A DNA stretch of 19,702 nt from Actinomycetota bacterium (GCA_016870295.1 VGBY01000006.1:1-19702); one strand, 5' to 3'; numbered from the stretch's first letter, positions 8,258-15,106 are shown. Program-made: numbers and translations. The notes: generated by a model not told the origin, from the letters alone.

Positions 8258-9212
8258 TGATGCGGCGATCTCTCGTACGTGGATCGACATAGCCAGCAAT
8301 CACATCGATTGTCAGATTAAAAAGCACGTAGAAAATACAAATGATCGCAACCATCGACTGCAGGGCGATGTATTGGCGCCCACTGATGGCGGCGAACACT
8401 TCGAAGCCGACACCGTAGGTGGCAAAGATTGTCTCAACGACGATTGCACCTCCGATGAGTCCACCCATATTTAATGCAGCAGAAGTGAAAAGCGTGACAC
8501 TTGACGGTCGGAACGCGTGGCGCCACAAGACTCGTCGATCGGACAGTCCCTTCGATGCTGCCATGGTGATGTAGTCCTCACGTAGCGTGGCAATCATGTC
8601 GGCACGCAGGAGGCGTGTGTACGACGCGACCAATCCCACACTCAGACTTAAGACCGGCATGATCATGTGTTTGGCGTGTTCCCACGGGCCGGCCGAAAAG
8701 GGCTGGTAGTCAAGCGTCGGCAACCACTGCAGACGAACACCGACAATCAGGACGAGCACAAGAGCAATCGCAAAATTTGGAATCGATGACATCGTAAACA
8801 GAGTGTTGCTGATGACTTTGTCTGCGCGCCTGCCGACCCTATACGCGGACCACACACCGAGTGGAATTGCGATTGACAGCGCCACAATTTGCGTATAAAT
8901 CATCAGCAGAAGAGAACGTGGCAAGGCCGTCGCCAAGCGGCCAGACACTTCTTCCGTACCGCCTGAGTAGTAGATATCGCCGAAGTCGCCAGTGACGAAC
9001 TCACCGAGCCACTTTGCGTAGTAGCCGATAGGTCCCCGATCCAAACCGATCTCCTTCGTCAGCAAATCACGCTCTTCAGGCGAACCGACCGGCAGAAGAA
9101 TCTCCGCCGGCGAGACAGGCAAAAGCTGCACGAGTAGGGAGCACCCGAAAGTGACACCGAATACGGTGATGAGCAACTGCGCAAGTCGCTTCACCCAAAA
9201 CGATCCGCGCAC
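8250..9212 (-). CDS. DppB/OppB-family ABC transporter permease, operon 2
   Basis: This is the pore-forming permease partner of permease C, with 320 residues and the usual six hydrophobic segments. An LVQLLPVSPAEILLP segment sits after the first of these, in the place of the family GDP motif, and an EAA loop DYITMAASKGLSDRR follows later. The start is GTG at 9212, preceded by AGGGGG with a six-base gap. Unlike operon 1, it is separated from the binding-protein gene by 213 bases that carry a terminator-like hairpin, a tandem repeat and a possible promoter. The four genes from here down may therefore be separately controlled. Confidence 0.93.
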   Translation of the reverse strand: MRGSFWVKRLAQLLITVFGVTFGCSLLVQLLPVSPAEILLPVGSPEERDLLTKEIGLDRGPIGYYAKWLGEFVTGDFGDIYYSGGTEEVSGRLATALPRSLLLMIYTQIVALSIAIPLGVWSAYRVGRRADKVISNTLFTMSSIPNFAIALVLVLIVGVRLQWLPTLDYQPFSAGPWEHAKHMIMPVLSLSVGLVASYTRLLRADMIATLREDYITMAASKGLSDRRVLWRHAFRPSSVTLFTSAALNMGGLIGGAIVVETIFATYGVGFEVFAAISGRQYIALQSMVAIICIFYVLFNLTIDVIAGYVDPRTRDRRINA

Positions 9213-9237
9213 GTGTTTCCCCCTTGAAACTTCTCTG

Positions 9238-9267
9238 ACCCTAGACGAGCCACTGTTCCCTCACCAA
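9238..9267 (-). promoter_or_regulatory. Possible internal promoter for permease B of operon 2
   Basis: On the minus strand TTGGTG (9262-9267) and TAGGGT (9238-9243) are separated by 18 bp, the same spacing as the two main operon promoters. The matches to consensus are weak, so this is tentative. The position is suggestive: it lies between a terminator-like hairpin and the permease start, with a tandem 21-bp repeat directly upstream of the -35 element. A small inverted repeat, ACCAA-AC-TTGGT, overlaps the -35 at 9263-9274. Confidence 0.35.
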
Positions 9268-9277
9268 ACTTGGTTAT

Positions 9278-9319
9278 CACATTTCGCACAAGGTGCGACA
9301 CATTTTGCACAAGGTGCGA
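9278..9319. repeat. Two tandem 21-bp direct repeats, each with an inverted repeat
   Basis: Copies at 9278-9298 and 9299-9319 are adjacent and differ at one base. The core of the first is TCGCACAAGGTGCGA, a perfect 6-bp inverted repeat around AAG; the second copy has TTGCAC in the left arm. The 21-bp period equals two helical turns, so two bound dimers would sit on the same DNA face. The repeats lie upstream of permease B of operon 2 and are absent from operon 1. A regulator-binding site is inferred; no regulator gene is in the window. Confidence 0.7.
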
Positions 9320-9366
9320 CGACGCTCGAAACTCACGAGATGTTTCTGGCGCCCGGATAAACACAA

Positions 9367-9400
9367 CGCGGGTGGCAGGGCGATTGCCCTGCCACCCGCG
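9367..9400 (-). terminator. Strong terminator-like hairpin after binding protein, operon 2
   Basis: A perfect 15-bp inverted repeat, CGCGGGTGGCAGGGC with its complement, surrounds a four-base loop at 9382-9385. On the minus strand it is followed by TTGTGTTTAT, a modest U-rich stretch. It starts about 26 bases after the binding-protein stop. It is likely an intrinsic terminator or attenuator that separates abundant binding-protein message from the permease and ATPase genes, or a 3' stabiliser. Confidence 0.75.
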
Positions 9401-9425
9401 CGATGCGAGCGCTTTGAAATTCGGG

Positions 9426-11111
9426 TTACTTGCCCGTCTTCCAAACTCCGGTGTAGTCGATACCGAAGTTGGTCATCAGCTTGCGGTCTCCACCGTTCAC
9501 TAGACCGAGTTCGCCGACGCCCTTCACGTTCGACCGGTATGCGAGGGCATACTTCAGATACGAGATCGTGGTCATGCGTGCTTCACTCTGGAGTACTTCG
9601 GTTGCGCGCTTGTAGACCTTCGCGCGCGCCTGGGCATTAGCGGTGGCTTTTGCCTGCCAAATCAGTTCCTCGCTCGTCGTGTCAGAAAAGGCCGACAAGT
9701 TGAGGATGCCGTAGAGCACCGCCAGCGGCGTACGACGCAGGATGTGCGTCTGGTTGCCGCCAGAGGTGTCGCTGATGACGAACGGCGCAATGAACGCAGT
9801 GCCGGTGCCTTCCATCAGCAGCAAGGCCATCGCCTGGAACTGCTGCGGGAATGCGCGCTGGATGATTTCTGCCGTGGTGAGCGGCAAGAGGTTCATCTTG
9901 ATGCCGGCTGCCGTCATGTACTTCTGAATCTGCGTGGCGTTAGCCAACGATTCCGTCGAACCTGCGGTGTACGGGAATGAGAATTCCAAGTCTTTTCCGG
10001 TCTCCGCCTTGTATGCAGCGACGGCCTCTTTGGCCTTCCCGAGGTCGTACTGCCGGAATCCCTTCTCGTTGTACATGACGTTGTTCGGTCCAACGATGCT
10101 GGTGGCCGGCGCGACAAAGTTACGTTGACGCACTTTCACGAAGTCGGCACGGTCGATTGCAAACGACACCGCGACACGGGCATTCTTATTGTTGAACGGC
10201 GCGATGCGGTGGTTCATCCAAATCGAGGGGTAATACTCCTCGGCAGACAGGATGGTCGTCAGGTTCTTATTCTTCTGCAGGTCCTTGATCTGCTTTACTT
10301 CGCCAGCGCTGGTGAACATCGCGATGTCGAGCGACTTGCTCTTCAGACCGCTGACGCGGCTCGCGGTTTCCACCAAGAAGGTGAAGGTGATGCCATCCAA
10401 GTACGGCAGACGGGTCCCGTTGGCATCTTCGCGCCAGTAGTTCGGGTTCTTCGCAACGACAAGTTCGTTCAACTTGGTCGAAACCAACTTGAACGGTCCG
10501 GTGCCAATCGGCGTGGTGGAGCACTTCGCACCACCGAGAATCTGACTTGGGGCACGAACAAAATTCCGACCTGAGGCGTACAGCGTCTCGAGGAAGTCGA
10601 CCTGCGGACGGTACAAGTTGACTTGCACCGTGTTGGTCGCCACTTTGACGACATCAACGATGTTGGCATTGAAGCCACCTGCGGTGCCCGGGCTGGGTGC
10701 TCTACCGAGCAAGGTCAAGGCACCCCGTCCAGATTGAATGCTGGTGACAAGCGCGTCACCATTTACCGGCGTCCCATCGTGGAACTGCACGCCATCGCGA
10801 ACGGTGAGCTTCCACTGCTTGAAGTCGGCGCTGTTCTCTACTTTTTCAAGAACGTACGGCACGATCTTGCCGTCCGCGCGCTGTTCGACCCAGGTTTCAT
10901 AAATAGTGCGACCGGCCATGAGCGCGGAGTTCGCCAGGTTGTCGGCCATGCAGTAACCGGGGAAGCTGTCGAAAATGCCGACATTCAATGTGCCGCCAGA
11001 CTTCGGCTTCTCAGCGGCACTGGACGGCGCCACTTGGCTCAACGAGGCAACCAGTGCCACCGCCATCACGGCGGCCACCTTGCGGCGACCACCTCGGAAT
11101 AGATGCTTCAT
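9426..11111 (-). CDS. Extracellular solute-binding protein, family 5 (Dpp/Opp type), operon 2
   Basis: This is the binding protein of the second importer, 561 residues long and the first gene of its operon. Residues 1-33 are a Sec signal peptide sharing the RKVA.VMA.ALVASLSQVAP pattern with the operon 1 protein. The mature chain begins with the usual KSGGTLNVGIFDSF-type strand that is lacking in that shape in the operon 1 protein. Family landmarks are KLTVRDGVQFHDG near residue 105, GTGPFKL near 200 and the NPNYWRED segment near 221. The mature regions of the two proteins differ enough to suggest different ligands. The start follows a GAGGGGGG stretch and CAGGAA. The substrate is unknown. Confidence 0.95.
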   Translation of the reverse strand: MKHLFRGGRRKVAAVMAVALVASLSQVAPSSAAEKPKSGGTLNVGIFDSFPGYCMADNLANSALMAGRTIYETWVEQRADGKIVPYVLEKVENSADFKQWKLTVRDGVQFHDGTPVNGDALVTSIQSGRGALTLLGRAPSPGTAGGFNANIVDVVKVATNTVQVNLYRPQVDFLETLYASGRNFVRAPSQILGGAKCSTTPIGTGPFKLVSTKLNELVVAKNPNYWREDANGTRLPYLDGITFTFLVETASRVSGLKSKSLDIAMFTSAGEVKQIKDLQKNKNLTTILSAEEYYPSIWMNHRIAPFNNKNARVAVSFAIDRADFVKVRQRNFVAPATSIVGPNNVMYNEKGFRQYDLGKAKEAVAAYKAETGKDLEFSFPYTAGSTESLANATQIQKYMTAAGIKMNLLPLTTAEIIQRAFPQQFQAMALLLMEGTGTAFIAPFVISDTSGGNQTHILRRTPLAVLYGILNLSAFSDTTSEELIWQAKATANAQARAKVYKRATEVLQSEARMTTISYLKYALAYRSNVKGVGELGLVNGGDRKLMTNFGIDYTGVWKTGK

Positions 11112-11159
11112 TTCCTGTTCCCCCCTCGAGGTTGATGAGTTGTGAATAACTCAGAGCCC

Positions 11160-11189
11160 ACGGTACAGGGGTGCCGACAACCATGTCAA
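11160..11189 (-). promoter_or_regulatory. Probable main promoter of operon 2
   Basis: The minus strand has a perfect -35 TTGACA (11184-11189), an 18-bp spacer and TACCGT (11160-11165), about 49 bases upstream of the binding-protein ATG. It shares ATTGACAT, the spacer length and TGTAC with the operon 1 promoter. The remaining gap up to the yqeY stop (11190-11305) shows only the small dyad listed separately and no convincing terminator. Confidence 0.72.
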
Positions 11190-11241
11190 TTTGTCCGATG
11201 TTCCCGCGGCAAGAGAAACAAAATCAACAACGAACAGATTC

Positions 11242-11257
11242 GTGCGAATATGCACAA
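11242..11257. promoter_or_regulatory. Candidate operator dyad upstream of operon 2 promoter
   Basis: The element GTGCGA-ATAT-GCACAA lies about 53 bp upstream of the -35 box. It contains a GTGC/GCAC dyad. The same two hexamers occur as GTGCGA, eight bases, GCACAA at 9293-9312, inside the tandem repeat before permease B. One regulator acting at both places is possible, but hexamers this short can recur by chance. Confidence 0.25.
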
Positions 11258-11305
11258 AATGAAGGCGTTTCCTGCAGGGCACCGAAAAGAAAGCTCGACC
11301 GCGCC

Positions 11306-11767
11306 CTAACCCAAGGCCGCCTTGACGAGGGCGGCAATCTGGGCCCCGTCGGCCCCTGCGCCTGCTTTGGCGCGCACCGCCTTGACGACCTGACCCATGG
11401 CCTTCGGGCCGGTCAGACCGGCGGCAGCAGCACTGGCTACTTCTGTTGCGATGATCGCCTGTAATTCTCTTTCGTCGATTCGGGCGGGAAGATAGCGCTC
11501 GAGTATCGCCAGTTCGGCGCGTTCGCTTGCCTCGGCATCGCTGCGTCCGGCGTCTTTATATATGTCGGCTGCTTCGGTGCGCTTCTTCGCCTCCGCCTGC
11601 AACACTCCAACAATCTGCGCATCGGTCAACGTGACGGCTTCGTCACCGGCGACGGCGGCGTTCTTCACTGCGGCAATCGCCATGCGCAGCGTCGACTTCT
11701 CGGCGTCGTTGCCCGCTTTCATGGCTGCGGAAAGATCGTGCTGCAGACGTTCAAGCAAAGAGGTCAT
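11306..11767 (-). CDS. yqeY: GatB/YqeY-domain protein
   Basis: This small soluble protein of 153 residues matches the YqeY family. It has an N-terminal helical part (SLLERLQHDLSAAMKAGNDAEKSTLR pattern, then MAIAAVKN) and a C-terminal part with LERYLPARIDE, GLTGPKAMGQVVKAVRAKAG and a short terminal helix. The family resembles the tRNA-binding tail of the amidotransferase subunit GatB, but its cellular role is not settled. The length is typical. The ATG at 11767 has only a weak upstream GGA. It is divergent from dsbB across a 75-base gap in which I see no convincing promoter. Confidence 0.93.
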   Translation of the reverse strand: MTSLLERLQHDLSAAMKAGNDAEKSTLRMAIAAVKNAAVAGDEAVTLTDAQIVGVLQAEAKKRTEAADIYKDAGRSDAEASERAELAILERYLPARIDERELQAIIATEVASAAAAGLTGPKAMGQVVKAVRAKAGAGADGAQIAALVKAALG

Positions 11768-11842
11768 ACATCCATCGTGGCATGCCGTGAGGCAGCACCC
11801 CGCAACACCAGGTCACGCATTCACTGATGTGCGTTTGGTCTC

Positions 11843-12442
11843 ATGGCCACACCGAACACTGCCTCCGTCACCGTAGGTACGCTCAACTTGATGGCGAACG
11901 AAGCGTTCGAGTTGTTCTTTGCGTTGCTCGCACTGCTCGCCATCTTTGGCAGCGCCGTGGTGTTGCTGGCCCGCCTCACCGGTGCCGCTGCCGGGCAACA
12001 ATTGCTGGCCGGCCTGGCTCCGCTCGGGCTCGCAGTGCCGGCACTCGTGACATCGGTGTCGATGATCGGCAGTTTGTACTTCTCTGAAGCCGTCGGGTAC
12101 CGGCCGTGTGTGTTGTGCTGGTACCAGCGCATCGCCATGTATTCGCTCGCCATCGTGCTCGTGATTGCCGCGGTGCGCAAGGACCGTGCGGTTCGACCGT
12201 ATGCGATGGCGCTCGCCGGAGTGGGTGCGGTGATCGCGGGCTACCACTGGCTGCTTGAACGCTGGCCGAGCATCGATACGGGGTCGTGCTCTGCCGATGC
12301 CCCATGTTCGGTTCCGTACTTCGCAGTCTTTGGCTTCGTCTCATTGGCATTCATGGCGTTCTGTGCATTCGCGACGGTGCTGGTGTTTTTGGGAGTCGTC
12401 TCCCGCCAAACTGATGGCGCGGCGAGCGTTGCCTCGAAGTAA
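11843..12442 (+). CDS. dsbB: DsbB/BdbC-family disulfide bond formation membrane protein
   Basis: This integral membrane oxidoreductase is expected to reoxidise an extracytoplasmic thiol-disulfide protein and pass electrons to quinone. The diagnostic motif PCVLCWYQRIAMY gives Cys89 and Cys92. A second extracytoplasmic pair is Cys149 and Cys155 in GSCSADAPC. The CWYQRI.MY wording is closer to the Bacillus BdbC branch than to E. coli DsbB. Hydrophobic segments lie near 22-44, 56-79, 96-112, 118-136 and 158-185. That is one N-terminal segment more than the usual four, and at 199 residues the protein is longer than BdbC. There is no clear ribosome binding site at 11843; an ATG at 11891 is an alternative that keeps all segments. 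The thioredoxin-fold partner follows after 40 bases. Confidence 0.9.
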   Translation: MATPNTASVTVGTLNLMANEAFELFFALLALLAIFGSAVVLLARLTGAAAGQQLLAGLAPLGLAVPALVTSVSMIGSLYFSEAVGYRPCVLCWYQRIAMYSLAIVLVIAAVRKDRAVRPYAMALAGVGAVIAGYHWLLERWPSIDTGSCSADAPCSVPYFAVFGFVSLAFMAFCAFATVLVFLGVVSRQTDGAASVASK

Positions 12443-12482
12443 TCGCCCACTAATGAAATAGCCACATCACAAGGAGTCCACC

Positions 12483-13100
12483 ATGAACAAAATCACCGCA
12501 GTCGCCGTCGGAGTCGTCGCCGTGCTGGCCGCTATCTTCGGCGTGGTCGCATTCACTGCCAGCAGTGACGATGACGCCAGCATCGAAGGTGCGTCGGAGT
12601 TTCAGAACGTCGTTGTCACCGGCGAGGCACTGCCCGAGTTCGGCAAAGGCGAGACCGACCCTGCGATTGGCATGGCTGCCCCGGTTTTGGAAGGTTTCGG
12701 ATTCCTCGGTAATGAAGTCACCACCACGCCCGGCAACCCGATGTTGCTCGTGTTCCTCGCCCACTGGTGCCCGTTCTGCCAAAAGGAAGTACCGATTCTG
12801 GTGAAGTGGAATCAAAGCGGCCTGGTGCCGAGTGACCTCGATGTGATTGCGATCACCACCGGCACGGACGAGACGCAGCCTAATTTCCCTCCTTCGGTGT
12901 GGTTGGCGAACGAGAAGTGGCCCGAGCTGTGGCCGGTGCTCGTTGACAACAAGGATCAAACTGCCGGTAATGCTTTCGGTTTGGCTGGGTATCCGTTCAT
13001 GACACTGATCGGCGCCGACGGCACGGTGTTATGGCGCAATAGCGGCGAGATTTCAGCTGAGGCGTTAACCGACGCCGTCAACGCCGCTCTCGGCAACTAG
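12483..13100 (+). CDS. Membrane-anchored thioredoxin-fold protein (TlpA/DsbE-like)
   Basis: This protein has 205 residues: an N-terminal membrane anchor at about 5-24, an acidic linker, and a thioredoxin-like domain facing outside. The active site is WCPFC with Cys96 and Cys99, after the LLVFLAH strand. The cis-proline is Pro171 in GYPFM. It is preceded by AGGAG six bases before the ATG and lies directly downstream of dsbB, so the two probably form a redox pair. TlpA-like proteins are mostly reductants, whereas coupling with DsbB suggests an oxidant like DsbA. The sequence does not settle which. Confidence 0.9.
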   Translation: MNKITAVAVGVVAVLAAIFGVVAFTASSDDDASIEGASEFQNVVVTGEALPEFGKGETDPAIGMAAPVLEGFGFLGNEVTTTPGNPMLLVFLAHWCPFCQKEVPILVKWNQSGLVPSDLDVIAITTGTDETQPNFPPSVWLANEKWPELWPVLVDNKDQTAGNAFGLAGYPFMTLIGADGTVLWRNSGEISAEALTDAVNAALGN

Positions 13101-13107
13101 TTCGCGC

Positions 13108-13140
13108 GGTGGGGCCGAGGTCGCCTCGCTCCGGCCCACC
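13108..13140 (+). terminator. Hairpin after the thioredoxin-fold gene
   Basis: There is an inner perfect hairpin CGAGG-TCG-CCTCG (13116-13128) within an outer imperfect GGTGGGG/GGCCCACC stem. It starts seven bases after the stop of the thioredoxin-fold gene. No U-run follows on the plus strand. It probably separates this operon from the zinc operon, as a terminator of the Rho-independent-like but U-poor kind often seen in actinobacteria. Confidence 0.45.
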
Positions 13141-13148
13141 GACAAAAA

Positions 13149-13163
13149 TGAGAATCATTCCTA
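13149..13163 (+). promoter_or_regulatory. Fur/Zur-type operator
   Basis: The site TGAGAATCATTCCTA is a 7-1-7 dyad with a perfect GAAT-C-ATTC centre, close to the TGAtAATcATTaTCA family consensus. It ends 20 bases before the znuA start. Position before a zinc importer points to the zinc repressor Zur rather than Fur. Zinc-replete repression of znuABC is the expected outcome. Confidence 0.7.
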
Positions 13164-13170
13164 TTCGTGA

Positions 13171-13176
13171 TAGGAT
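13171..13176 (+). promoter_or_regulatory. Candidate -10 element of znuA, leaderless arrangement
   Basis: TAGGAT, preceded by TGA to give an extended -10 appearance, ends six bases before the znuA ATG. Transcription would then begin at or next to the start codon. A weak -35-like ATGAGA lies 17 bp upstream inside the Zur box. The same bases also contain AGGA seven bases before the ATG, so a normal ribosome binding site with a farther promoter cannot be excluded. Confidence 0.4.
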
Positions 13177-13182
13177 GCAGAG

Positions 13183-14223
13183 ATGACCAAAAACTTCAAC
13201 GCCTCCTCGCTGCGCCGACGTGGCATCGCGTCCCTCGCTGTGCTTTCCCTTGCCGCACTCGGGCTGTCCTGTTCGGGTGAAGACGAGTCGCAGCCGGTCG
13301 ACGAGCCAACAGCCGACACGACCGCGCCTGATACGACGGATGCCCCTGCTGTCGATTTGCCCGACGTCGTGGTCACTTACTCAGTACTTGCGGCTGTGGT
13401 GAGCGAGCTCGTCGACGGAGTCGCTGATGTCGTGACCATCATTCCCGATGGTCAAGACCCACACGAATTTGAGCCATCAGCAAAAGATCTTGAGACCATC
13501 AATAATGCCGCATTCGTGGTTGCGAACGGTCTCAATTTTGAAGAAGGGCTCGAAGCTTCATTGGAGAAATTGCATGATGCGAATGGGCCTGTTTTCTTTG
13601 TCGGTGAGCACATCACCGTGCGTGAAGTGGAAGAAGGTGAAGACGACCACGGCCACAGCCATGGTGACGATGACAAATCTGAGGATGGCGATGACGACCA
13701 CGGCGACGACCACGATCACTCGGCCGGTGACCCACACTTGTGGCTGAGCCCCGCAGTGATGCTGGAAATGATGCCTGAATTGTCGGGCGAACTCAGCGCT
13801 GCACTCGGGGTAGATCTCACGGCCGCCACCGAGCGAGTGACCGCTGATCTCACCGCGCTCGACACAGAGTTGCAGAGCATCATGTCGGCAGTTGCCGATT
13901 GCGAGCTGGTCACCGGCCATGACGAGCTCGGCTATTTCGCTGATCGCTACGGTTGCGAGACGATTGGTACCGTCATCCCAAGTTTCTCTACGACGGCCGA
14001 GGCTTCGGGCGGTGAACTTGCCGAATTGAAAGCAATCATCGCCGAGCATCGCGCCAAGGTGCTCTTCACCAGTCTCGGTACACCGCAAGCCGTTGCCGAA
14101 CAGATCACCAAAGAAACAGGGGTCAAGCTTGTCGAACTCTCGACGCATGTAATGGGCTCGGCAACTTCGTACGCTGATTTCATGAGGCTCGTCGCCAACC
14201 AAATCGCCGACGCCCTCAAGTAA
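13183..14223 (+). CDS. znuA: Zinc ABC transporter substrate-binding protein
   Basis: This is a cluster A-I metal-binding protein, 346 residues long, that delivers zinc to the ZnuB permease. A signal sequence ends at ALGLSC with Cys30; this is an imperfect lipobox (Gly at -3), but a lipoprotein is likely. A low-complexity Asp/Thr linker follows. Metal-ligand candidates are His94 in DPHEFEP, His185 in DPHLW and His246 in TGHDELGYFADRYG. The His/Asp-rich loop at about 152-180 is typical of zinc rather than manganese binders. The usual fourth acidic ligand appears replaced: the TDSL-like position reads STHVMG with His322. The Zur-like box upstream and znuB and znuC downstream support the function. 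Confidence 0.94.
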   Translation: MTKNFNASSLRRRGIASLAVLSLAALGLSCSGEDESQPVDEPTADTTAPDTTDAPAVDLPDVVVTYSVLAAVVSELVDGVADVVTIIPDGQDPHEFEPSAKDLETINNAAFVVANGLNFEEGLEASLEKLHDANGPVFFVGEHITVREVEEGEDDHGHSHGDDDKSEDGDDDHGDDHDHSAGDPHLWLSPAVMLEMMPELSGELSAALGVDLTAATERVTADLTALDTELQSIMSAVADCELVTGHDELGYFADRYGCETIGTVIPSFSTTAEASGGELAELKAIIAEHRAKVLFTSLGTPQAVAEQITKETGVKLVELSTHVMGSATSYADFMRLVANQIADALK

Positions 14224-14235
14224 GCCGTCGTCGTC

Positions 14236-15102
14236 ATGCCGGGTGGGGCACTGCTCGACCCGTTCGTCGCGAACGAGTTCATGCGCCAAGCACTAGTCGC
14301 CAGCGTCCTCGTTGCCCTCGTATGTGCGGTGACCGGTACCTATGTGGTGCTGCGCGGTCTGTCGTTCGTCGGCGATGCGCTCGCTCACGGCGTGGTCCCC
14401 GGCATCGCCGCTGCGTTATTAATGGGTGTGTCGGGCGTACTCGGGGCGGCGGTCAGTGCGGCAGTCATGATGACGGGCATTTCCGTAATCACGCGCAAGT
14501 CGCGGCTGTCGAGTGACACGGCAATTGGTTTGTTGTTCGTCGGCATGTTGGCACTTGGGGTCATCATCACCTCGCGATCGCGCAGCTTCGTCGGCGATAT
14601 CACCCGAATACTCTTTGGTGAATTGCTCGGTGTCACGACGAGCGACTTACTGTGGCAGTCAGGTGCGCTCGCGCTCGTCAGTGCGGCGGCAATCATCGCC
14701 CACCGACCATTTGTGCTGATGTCAATCGACGACGGTCTCGCACGCACATCCGGATTCTCGGTGCCGTTCTTCCACTCACTCATGTTGGTGCTGGTTGCAA
14801 TTACCGTCGTAGCGAGTTTCCAGAGCGTGGGCACGCTGCTGGTGCTCGGCATGTTGGTCGCGCCGGCAGCTTCTGGTGCTCTGTTGGCGCGAAGAGTTAG
14901 CTCGATGATGCTGATTGCCGCCGCCTACGGCACCGCCGCGAGTTACATCGGGCTGCTGGTGAGCTACCACTACAACCTCGCGGCGGGTGGAAGCATCGTC
15001 TTCGTCGCGGTTGCCCTCTTCGGGATGACCGCCGTAGTCGCCTCAACTGTGGCGCGTCGGCGCGAAGCAGAGGTCCCCCATCAGCACGAGCACCGCCACT
15101 AG
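14236..15102 (+). CDS. znuB: Zinc ABC transporter permease
   Basis: This is a membrane permease of the ZnuB/MntB (ABC-3) family, 288 residues with about eight hydrophobic segments. Family landmarks are TYVVLRGLSFVGDALAHGV near residue 35, SDTAIGLLFVG near 93 and the LLVLGMLVAPAAS motif near 205. A short histidine-rich tail, HQHEHRH, ends the protein. The ATG used lies 12 bases after the znuA stop. There is no convincing ribosome binding site, and an ATG at 14281 is an alternative. Only four bases separate its stop from znuC. Confidence 0.93.
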   Translation: MPGGALLDPFVANEFMRQALVASVLVALVCAVTGTYVVLRGLSFVGDALAHGVVPGIAAALLMGVSGVLGAAVSAAVMMTGISVITRKSRLSSDTAIGLLFVGMLALGVIITSRSRSFVGDITRILFGELLGVTTSDLLWQSGALALVSAAAIIAHRPFVLMSIDDGLARTSGFSVPFFHSLMLVLVAITVVASFQSVGTLLVLGMLVAPAASGALLARRVSSMMLIAAAYGTAASYIGLLVSYHYNLAAGGSIVFVAVALFGMTAVVASTVARRREAEVPHQHEHRH

Positions 15103-15106
15103 TCGC

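Noticed and set aside
9278..9319. CRISPR-like repeat
   Set aside because: Only two directly abutting copies, no spacers and no cas genes; better explained as a tandem operator.
13630..13730. GAC/CAC-rich tract as a microsatellite
   Set aside because: It is in frame and codes for the metal-binding His/Asp loop of ZnuA, with mixed codons rather than a pure repeat.
13558..14289. Minus-strand open frame of 243 codons opposite znuA
   Set aside because: It is a shadow of znuA; the valine-rich run is the complement of the His/Asp-rich loop.
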